From assembly GCA_012511085.1 (NCBI GenBank), contig JAAZGU010000122.1, positions 1 through 20,364 on the forward strand: DNA of 20,364 nt, written 5' to 3'. The notes beneath the pieces are model-generated. The model was not told the DNA's origin, searched no databases, and saw nothing but the letters and a program-made list of their open reading frames with translations. The translations under genes were made by a program, and so were the position numbers. The first letter of the stretch is position 1, and every line of letters starts with the position of its first letter. This DNA is from Erysipelothrix sp. GTDB lineage: Bacteria > Bacillota_I > Bacilli_A > Erysipelotrichales > Erysipelotrichaceae. Below, one piece after another: positions 14,232 to 20,364 of the stretch.

Positions 14232-15710
14232 ATGGATCAAGATAAAGTGTACGTCAAACTAAAAAAACACGAGTGGCCGGATGAAAAAGCAGCCAAACGG
14301 CGCAAACGGTGGACAATTCGTGTTGTGGTTTTAGCGATCTTATTAGCATTTACAATGGGCTGGTTGTTTGGTTTAAATAATCAAAAGCAACCGGTACTTT
14401 TTGACCAGTCCAAATACGAGCGTTTGGACGCTGTGATTGGGAAATTAAATAGCGTTTGGTACTACGGAAAAGATATTGATCAACTCGAAAACTGGTTAGT
14501 AAACAATGCCATTAAGGGCATGCTTGAACGCAGCAACGATCCATACACCGATTACATGACTGCCGAAGAAGCCCTTGACTTTGAACAATCGATTGACATG
14601 GGTTTTGTGGGGATTGGGGTCCAGTTTTATGCGCTTGATGGCATCAACGTCGTCGAACGAGTCTTTAAAAATTCACCGGCTGAACAAAGTGAAGTGATGC
14701 CGGGGGACATCATCTTTAAAGTTGATGGTACGGAAGTGACCGATATGCCAACCGCTGAGATTGCGGATTTGGTTAAAGGGGAAGCGGGCACGATTGTGAC
14801 CATTGAGTTTTTGCGTGGCAATGAAGCCATTATTAAGGAAATCACACGCGGGCAAGTGCTCAACTCAGCCTTTGGTTACACCATTGACGATGTTGGGATT
14901 ATTGAATTGTATCAGTTTGGCTCATCATCGCATGTTGAGATTGAACAGTATTTAAAAGACATGGCAGTCAATGATACCCATAAATTAATCTTGGATTTAC
15001 GTGATAATGGTGGTGGCTATTTGGAAGCATTGATGAACATCGCTGCCTTCTTCTTGGATGAGGGCGACGTTGTGATTCAACAAATCCATAAAGATGGATC
15101 CATTGAACAAGGTAAGGTAAAATCAAAAAAGAAATACGAGAACCTTGAGAAAATCATCTTGTTAGTGAATGAAAACACAGCGAGTGCTTCGGAAGTGCTG
15201 GCAGCTGCCATGCAGGAATTAACGGACACACTCATTGTGGGTGAACAAACTTTTGGTAAGGGTTCCGTGCAAATTACCCATCCCTTCAGTGATGGCAGTG
15301 CCTTGAAAGTCACATCTGCCCAATGGTTAACACCCAACGGACAGTTGATTCAGGACATCGGTGTCACTCCGGATGTGGAAGTGAAACGCCATCCTGTGTT
15401 TTACCATGACATGAGCATGATGGAGTCCGGTGTCAAATACCAGTATGATGATGTGCATGAACAGATTGCCTACGCACAAAAAGCCTTGGACTTTTTGGGC
15501 TATCAGGTCGATCGCATGGATGGCTATGCATCTTTGGATACCATAAACATGGTGGAACAATTTAATTTAGACTTTGACATCGATGCGTTAGATGCTTTAA
15601 CGGATGTAACCTATCAAGTCTTGCATACAGAAGTTTTGCGACGTTTGTATACGCATCGCAACGCCGTCGATATCCAATTACAAAAAGCTTTGGAGTTAAT
15701 GCGTGAATAA
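14232..15710 (+). CDS. S41-family carboxyl-terminal processing protease (CtpA/CtpB type)
   Basis: A membrane-anchored serine protease with a Ser/Lys dyad, expected to act outside the membrane, 492 residues. The basic N-terminus is followed by a signal-anchor helix (about 29-48), a cap or N-terminal domain, a PDZ domain (about 125-205), the S41 catalytic core, and a C-terminal peptidoglycan-binding-like domain (about 405-475, AYAQKALDFLGY). Catalytic S318 (NTASASE), K343 (FGKGS) and Q347 match the spacing in E. coli Prc (S430, K455). The open frame extends to a TTG at 14217, but AAGGTG (14220-14225), 6 bases before ATG 14232, sets the start. In related Bacillota such genes follow ftsEX and its hydrolase, so a role in wall-enzyme turnover is plausible. 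Substrate unknown. Confidence 0.93.
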   Translation: MDQDKVYVKLKKHEWPDEKAAKRRKRWTIRVVVLAILLAFTMGWLFGLNNQKQPVLFDQSKYERLDAVIGKLNSVWYYGKDIDQLENWLVNNAIKGMLERSNDPYTDYMTAEEALDFEQSIDMGFVGIGVQFYALDGINVVERVFKNSPAEQSEVMPGDIIFKVDGTEVTDMPTAEIADLVKGEAGTIVTIEFLRGNEAIIKEITRGQVLNSAFGYTIDDVGIIELYQFGSSSHVEIEQYLKDMAVNDTHKLILDLRDNGGGYLEALMNIAAFFLDEGDVVIQQIHKDGSIEQGKVKSKKKYENLEKIILLVNENTASASEVLAAAMQELTDTLIVGEQTFGKGSVQITHPFSDGSALKVTSAQWLTPNGQLIQDIGVTPDVEVKRHPVFYHDMSMMESGVKYQYDDVHEQIAYAQKALDFLGYQVDRMDGYASLDTINMVEQFNLDFDIDALDALTDVTYQVLHTEVLRRLYTHRNAVDIQLQKALELMRE

Positions 15711-17673
15711 ATTTGAATTAGTAAGTGAATATACGCCAACCGGAGATCAACCACAAGCGATTGCCCAACTCGTGGAGCAATTAAACGCAGGGAAAAAAGA
15801 TCTTGTGCTTTTGGGTGCGACAGGTACGGGAAAAACCTTTACAATTTCCAATGTCATCGCTCAGGTAAATAAACCGACCCTGGTGTTGGCTCACAATAAA
15901 ACCTTAGCGGGGCAACTGTATTCAGAGTTTAAACAACTCTTTCCCAACAATCGTGTTGAGTACTTTGTGTCCAACTTTGATTATTATCAACCGGAAGCTT
16001 ACATGCCTAAAACCGACACCTACATTGAAAAGACCGCCATGATCAATCAAGAGTTGGATATGTTGCGGCTTTCCAGCATCAACAGCGTGTTGACTCGCAG
16101 AGATACCATCGTGGTCGCCTCGGTTGCCTGCATCTATGCTTCCAGTGACCCTGATAATTATAAGGATATGTTTTTTACCTTGCGCGTGAACGAAACCATC
16201 GATCGTGATGCTTTGCTTAAAAAGCTTGTGGATCGTCAATACACGCGCAATGATATGGAATTAAAAAAAGGAACCTTTCGTGTGAAAGGCGATGTCATCG
16301 ATATTCACTTGGGCCATACGGACGCCTTTATCTTGCGGGTGGAAATGTTTGATAATTACATTGAGCGGATTGTGGAGGTTGATCGGCTGACCTTTAAAGT
16401 GTTGGATGCCTATCAAATCTATCACATCTTTCCAGCCAATGAGTATGCGCGCATGCAACCTCAAATTCTCCATGCGGCAGATACCATTGAAGCGGAATTG
16501 GAAGCGCATCTCAAGGTTTTAGAAAGCCAAAATAAATTGTTGGAGAAACAACGGCTTGAACAACGAACCCGTTATGACATTGAAGCCTTGCGTGAGTTTG
16601 GTTTTTGTTCCGGGATCGAGAACTATTCACGGCACATTGACCAGCGCCAGCCAGGCCAACGTCCCTTTACCTTGTTTGACTTTTTCGGGGATGATTTCTT
16701 GTTTGTTATCGATGAATCCCACGTGAGTATTCCACAAGTGAAGGGCATGTATCGCGGCGATCGTTCGCGGAAGGAAGTGCTTGTTGAATATGGCTTTCGA
16801 TTGCCTTCAGCCCTTGATAACCGGCCTTTGAATTTTGAAGAGTTTTTGAAGATGCCGAAGCAGACAATCTATGTTTCCGCAACCCCTGGTGAGTTTGAGC
16901 TTGAACGAGCCAACCATGAAATTGTGGAACAAATCATTCGACCAACCTATTTATTGGATCCTAAGATTATTGTGCGACCTTCCAAAGGTCAAATTGATGA
17001 TTTGTTGGATGAAATTCACCAACGTAGTGAAAAACAACAACGTGTGCTTATCACAACCTTAACCGTTAAAATGGCGGAGGAATTAACGAATTATTTATTG
17101 ATGTCGCATGTGAAAGCCATCTACTTGCATCATGAAACAAAAACCTTGGAACGTATTGAAATCATCCATGACTTGCGGAAAGGAAAGTATGATGTGCTTG
17201 TTGGAATTAACCTCTTGCGCGAGGGCATTGATATTCCGGAAGTGTCGCTGGTTGCGATTTTGGATGCCGATAAAGAAGGCTTCTTACGTTCTTATCGCTC
17301 CTTGGTACAAACGATTGGCCGTGCCGCCCGTAATGAGGATGGGCAAGTGATCATGTATGCGGATCGCATGACCGATTCCCTTAACAAGGCGATTGAAGAA
17401 ACAAACCGACGCCGTCAGATACAGGAAGCCTACAACGTTACCCACAACATCATCCCAAAGACAGTTGTGAAAGAAATTCGTGATGTGATAGCAGGGAAAG
17501 AAACGCAAGCCATGGCCATGGCGATGCTTAAAAAGAAAACACGCAAAGACACGCGTGCGCTGGATGCCATGCTTTCTGATTTAGAAAAAGAAATGCATGA
17601 CGCGGCCCGTGTACTTGACTTTGAACGCGCCGCAACTCTGCGTGATATCATCCTTGAATTAAAAAGCCAATAA
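15703..17673 (+). CDS. uvrB: Excinuclease ABC subunit B
   Basis: UvrB receives damaged DNA from UvrA, verifies the lesion with its beta-hairpin and recruits UvrC for incision. It has 656 residues: Walker A GATGTGKT 38-45, beta-hairpin region SNFDYYQPEAYMP from 90, Walker B DESH 337-340, helicase motifs YVSATP and LVQTIGRAARN, and the C-terminal UVR coiled coil (about 619-656) that contacts UvrC. At the hairpin base the usual Tyr-Tyr pair (E. coli Y92/Y93) is N91/F92, while the following Tyr-Tyr (Y94/Y95) is kept. The start is GTG 15703, with GGAG at 15692-15695; it overlaps the protease stop by 8 bases, implying coupled translation. No LexA (SOS) box is visible. Identity certain. Confidence 0.97.
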   Translation: MNKFELVSEYTPTGDQPQAIAQLVEQLNAGKKDLVLLGATGTGKTFTISNVIAQVNKPTLVLAHNKTLAGQLYSEFKQLFPNNRVEYFVSNFDYYQPEAYMPKTDTYIEKTAMINQELDMLRLSSINSVLTRRDTIVVASVACIYASSDPDNYKDMFFTLRVNETIDRDALLKKLVDRQYTRNDMELKKGTFRVKGDVIDIHLGHTDAFILRVEMFDNYIERIVEVDRLTFKVLDAYQIYHIFPANEYARMQPQILHAADTIEAELEAHLKVLESQNKLLEKQRLEQRTRYDIEALREFGFCSGIENYSRHIDQRQPGQRPFTLFDFFGDDFLFVIDESHVSIPQVKGMYRGDRSRKEVLVEYGFRLPSALDNRPLNFEEFLKMPKQTIYVSATPGEFELERANHEIVEQIIRPTYLLDPKIIVRPSKGQIDDLLDEIHQRSEKQQRVLITTLTVKMAEELTNYLLMSHVKAIYLHHETKTLERIEIIHDLRKGKYDVLVGINLLREGIDIPEVSLVAILDADKEGFLRSYRSLVQTIGRAARNEDGQVIMYADRMTDSLNKAIEETNRRRQIQEAYNVTHNIIPKTVVKEIRDVIAGKETQAMAMAMLKKKTRKDTRALDAMLSDLEKEMHDAARVLDFERAATLRDIILELKSQ

Positions 17674-17693
17674 AAAAGGGGTATCCCTTTTTT
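17672..17693 (+). terminator. Intrinsic terminator after uvrB
   Basis: AAAAAAGGG (17672-17680) pairs with CCCTTTTTT (17685-17693) around a GTAT loop. It begins within the uvrB stop codon and separates uvrB from the uvrA promoter, so uvrB and uvrA are not simply one operon here. Confidence 0.85.
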
Positions 17694-17709
17694 GATTTGG
17701 TGAATAAAA

Positions 17710-17718
17710 TGATAAAAT
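17710..17718 (+). promoter_or_regulatory. Extended -10 promoter for uvrA
   Basis: TGATAAAAT at 17710-17718 fits TGN plus TAAAAT. Only weak TTTTGA-like matches exist at the -35 position, in the T run of the uvrB terminator. A start near 17725 leaves about 14 bases of leader. No GAAC-N4-GTTC LexA box is visible in 17690-17740. Confidence 0.6.
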
Positions 17719-17738
17719 AGAAGTGTTTTGGAGGGACT

Positions 17739-20364
17739 ATGAGTAAAGATAAAATTGTAATTAAAGGGGCGCGTGTGCATAACCTTAAAAATATAGATTT
17801 AACGATACCACGTAACAAGCTGGTCATTATGACTGGGCTTTCAGGCAGCGGTAAAACCTCGCTCGCTTTTGATACTATTTATGCTGAAGGTCAACGGCGG
17901 TATGTGGAATCACTGAGTGCGTATGCGCGCCAGTTTTTAGATAACATGGAAAAACCAGACGTTGACTACATTGAAGGTTTATCCCCATCAATTTCCATCG
18001 ATCAAAAAACAACCCATAATAACCCACGATCAACAATCGGTACCGTAACTGAAATTTATGATTATTTACGCTTAATGTATGCACGAATCGGGACACCGTA
18101 TTGTCCGATTCATCACACACCGATTGTTGCGATATCCATTAATCAAATGGTGGACCAAGTGATGAATCTTGAAGATGAACAACGCATTGAAGTGTACGCA
18201 CCGGTTGTGCATCAAGAAAAAGGCACGCATAAGGACAAGTTTGCCCAATATTTAAAAGAAGGTTTTATTCGGGCACGTGTCAACAAACAACTGGTCATGT
18301 TGGAAGAGCCGATTACCCTTGATAAAAATCATAAGCACGACATTGATATCATGATTGATCGGCTGGTGAAACGTGAAGATTCACGGTCCCGCTTGTATGA
18401 CTCTTTTGAAAGTGCCACTAAACTCAGCAACGGTTTGGTGCTAGTGATTGCAGATAAAAAAGAATTGTTGTTTTCACAGAAATATGCCTGTGTGGAATGT
18501 GGTTTCTCGATTCCAGAATTGGAACCGCGTTTGTTTTCCTTTAACTCGCCACTCGGCGCATGTGAAAACTGCAAAGGTTTAGGAATCACACAACAAGTTG
18601 ACTGGGATTATTTGATGCCTAACAAGGAAAAGTCAATCTTACAGGGCGGCATTCTCTTTTATAAGAACATTGTGGCCACTGAAAACATCGAATGGCAGAC
18701 CTTCGAGATTTTATGCAATCATTACAAGATTCCGATTGATGTGCCCCTCAAAGATTTAAGCAAGGCCCAACTTGATATTTTAATGAACGGTTCCAAAGAA
18801 CCGATTGAATATGAAATTGAATCACGTTCCGGCAACCGTTTCATGCGCAATGACTACATTGAAGGGGTTGCGAAGATGATTGGTCGCCGGTTTGTGGAAA
18901 CAACCTCGCAATCCGCACGTGATTGGTACGGTTCGTTTATGAGTGAAAGCACCTGCTCAGTGTGCCATGGTCAGCGTTTAAATCCGATGGCACTCAGCGT
19001 TAAAGTTGCGGATAAAAACATTTACCAGTGGACCGCCATGTCGGTGAAGACGGCTTTAACCTGGATGCAAGAGCTACAACTCACGCCCACGCAGGAAGAA
19101 ATTTCAAAACTCGTCAATAAAGAGATTATTGAACGTTTGTCCTTTTTAAAGGATGTCGGTTTAGAATATTTAACCTTGGATCGAATCGCCGGTTCTTTAT
19201 CAGGCGGGGAAGCGCAGCGTATTCGACTTGCAACCCAAATTGGATCACGCTTGACCGGGGTCTTGTATGTGCTTGATGAACCATCGATTGGTTTGCATCA
19301 GAAAGATAATGCCAAGCTCATTCAAACCTTAAAGAACATGCGCGATTTAGGAAATTCCTTGATTGTGGTAGAACACGATGAGGAAACCATGCTTGCGTCC
19401 GATTGGATTGTGGACATTGGTCCTGGTGCTGGGATTTCTGGTGGCGAAGTAGTTGCCAATGGTCCAATCGATGTCATTAAAGCCAACCCCAACAGCATCA
19501 CGGGTTTGTATTTATCAAAGAAACGTCAAATTGAAATACCCAAAGAGCGCAAACCAGGCAATGGCAATTACCTTGAAGTTTATGGGGCGCACGAAAATAA
19601 CTTAAAACATTTGAATGTGAAAATTCCGCTCAACACGTTAACGGTGATTACCGGTGTTAGTGGTAGTGGTAAGTCATCACTTATCAATGAAGTGTTGGCC
19701 AAACGCTTGCAGCATAGCTTAGGTCGCAGCAAAGTTAAACCCGGCAAAGTGGATCGGATTGAAGGTTTGGAACATGTTGATAAAGTCATCGTCATCAATC
19801 AAGACCCCATTGGTCGGACACCACGCTCAAACCCTGTGACCTACACGGGGATATTTGATGATATTCGTGATTTGTTTGCGATGACCAAAGAATCAAAGAT
19901 GCGTGGCTACCTCAAAGGTCGTTTTTCCTTTAATGTGAAGGGTGGTCGCTGTGAAAGTTGTCAAGGGGATGGTGTGAAACGCATCTCCATGCACTTTTTA
20001 CCGGATGTGTATGTTTTGTGTGAAGAATGTCACGGCAAGCGTTACAATGAAGAAACCTTGCAGGTGACTTACCGTGATAAAAACATCTTTGACATTTTAC
20101 AAATGAGCGTTGATGAAGCGACGGTCTTCTTTGAGAACATTCATCGGATTTCACATCGCTTAAAAATTTTACAGGATGTTGGTTTAGGTTATATTCAACT
20201 TGGACAAAATGCAACGATCTTGTCCGGTGGTGAAGCGCAACGTGTTAAACTTGCCAGTGAACTTCAAAAACGGGCGACCGGTAAAACCGTGTTTGTGCTT
20301 GATGAACCGACCACTGGCTTGCACAGTGAAGATGTACGAAAACTTTTGAAGGTGTTGTTGCGGA
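17739..20364 (+). CDS. uvrA: Excinuclease ABC subunit A (3' end beyond the window)
   Basis: UvrA is the DNA-damage sensor, a dimeric ABC ATPase that loads UvrB. The frame is open from ATG 17739, behind GGAGGG (17730-17735), through 875 codons to the window edge; the family is about 940-955 residues, so roughly 70 are missing. First ATP site: Walker A GLSGSGKT 33-40 and signature LSGGEAQR 487-494. Second: Walker A GVSGSGKS 639-646 and signature LSGGEAQR 828-835. The zinc modules are intact: C251/C254 with C275/C278, and C738/C741 with C761/C764. A further CxxC (C406/C409) precedes the first signature. The last visible segment is the second Walker B (VFVLDEPTTGLH). Identity certain; truncation is due to the window, not to damage. 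Confidence 0.97.
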   Translation, partial: MSKDKIVIKGARVHNLKNIDLTIPRNKLVIMTGLSGSGKTSLAFDTIYAEGQRRYVESLSAYARQFLDNMEKPDVDYIEGLSPSISIDQKTTHNNPRSTIGTVTEIYDYLRLMYARIGTPYCPIHHTPIVAISINQMVDQVMNLEDEQRIEVYAPVVHQEKGTHKDKFAQYLKEGFIRARVNKQLVMLEEPITLDKNHKHDIDIMIDRLVKREDSRSRLYDSFESATKLSNGLVLVIADKKELLFSQKYACVECGFSIPELEPRLFSFNSPLGACENCKGLGITQQVDWDYLMPNKEKSILQGGILFYKNIVATENIEWQTFEILCNHYKIPIDVPLKDLSKAQLDILMNGSKEPIEYEIESRSGNRFMRNDYIEGVAKMIGRRFVETTSQSARDWYGSFMSESTCSVCHGQRLNPMALSVKVADKNIYQWTAMSVKTALTWMQELQLTPTQEEISKLVNKEIIERLSFLKDVGLEYLTLDRIAGSLSGGEAQRIRLATQIGSRLTGVLYVLDEPSIGLHQKDNAKLIQTLKNMRDLGNSLIVVEHDEETMLASDWIVDIGPGAGISGGEVVANGPIDVIKANPNSITGLYLSKKRQIEIPKERKPGNGNYLEVYGAHENNLKHLNVKIPLNTLTVITGVSGSGKSSLINEVLAKRLQHSLGRSKVKPGKVDRIEGLEHVDKVIVINQDPIGRTPRSNPVTYTGIFDDIRDLFAMTKESKMRGYLKGRFSFNVKGGRCESCQGDGVKRISMHFLPDVYVLCEECHGKRYNEETLQVTYRDKNIFDILQMSVDEATVFFENIHRISHRLKILQDVGLGYIQLGQNATILSGGEAQRVKLASELQKRATGKTVFVLDEPTTGLHSEDVRKLLKVLLR

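Noticed and set aside
17739..20364. Several minus-strand open frames across the last 2.6 kb
   Set aside because: They are shadows of uvrA, whose own frame has no stop inside the window because its 3' end is cut off.
1..20364. Mobile elements, CRISPR arrays, tRNA/rRNA genes, riboswitches, novel defence system
   Set aside because: No transposase or integrase motifs, no regularly spaced repeats, no cloverleaf or rRNA sequence. All intergenic gaps are short and explained by promoters, ribosome sites and terminators, and all genes fall in known families.

Overview
The window is about 20.4 kb of densely coding chromosome from a walled, low-to-moderate GC Bacillota (Firmicutes). This rests on the backbone secA-prfB ... 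ftsE-ftsX-(coiled-coil hydrolase)-(S41 protease)-uvrB-uvrA, strong AGGAGG-type ribosome binding sites, compact sigma-A-like promoters and U-run hairpin terminators. UGA acts as a stop (ftsX and the transporter permease end in TGA, and release factor 2 is present), so this is genetic code 11. The protein sequences feel closer to Erysipelotrichia or Mollicutes-adjacent lineages than to Bacillus, but that placement is an impression I could not test.

Layout: (1) 31-350, a single-gene cold-shock protein unit with its own promoter and terminator. (2) 353-3850, the secA-prfB operon; prfB needs a programmed +1 frameshift, so its first 39 residues are not in the same open frame as the rest. (3) 3851-6984, on the minus strand, a three-gene compatible-solute ABC importer (binding lipoprotein, permease, CBS-containing ATPase). 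It converges on prfB at a shared two-way terminator. (4) 7051-7924, a YitT-family membrane protein, divergent from the importer. (5) 7960-10998, the ftsE-ftsX-M23 peptidase operon with overlapping genes, a division and cell-wall hydrolysis module. (6) 11019-14205, a P1B-4 metal-efflux ATPase (plus) and peptidase T (minus), convergent on a second two-way terminator; this pair separates the cell-wall operon from (7) 14194-17693, the S41 protease gene overlapping uvrB, then (8) 17710-20364, uvrA with its own promoter, cut off by the window end after 875 codons.

Functionally the window joins protein export (SecA), translation termination (RF2), osmoprotection, septal or lateral wall remodelling (FtsEX plus its hydrolase, and the protease), metal efflux, peptide catabolism and nucleotide excision repair. 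I see no mobile elements, CRISPR arrays, tRNA or rRNA genes, and no gene-free stretch over 300 bases. No clear novel system was found. The points most worth a second look are the RF2 frameshift cassette with atypical spacing, an exported hydrolase with three closely spaced cysteine pairs, a SecA without its C-terminal zinc motif, a probably leaderless metal-ATPase mRNA, and the repeated use of extended -10 promoters with no recognisable -35 box and very short leaders.
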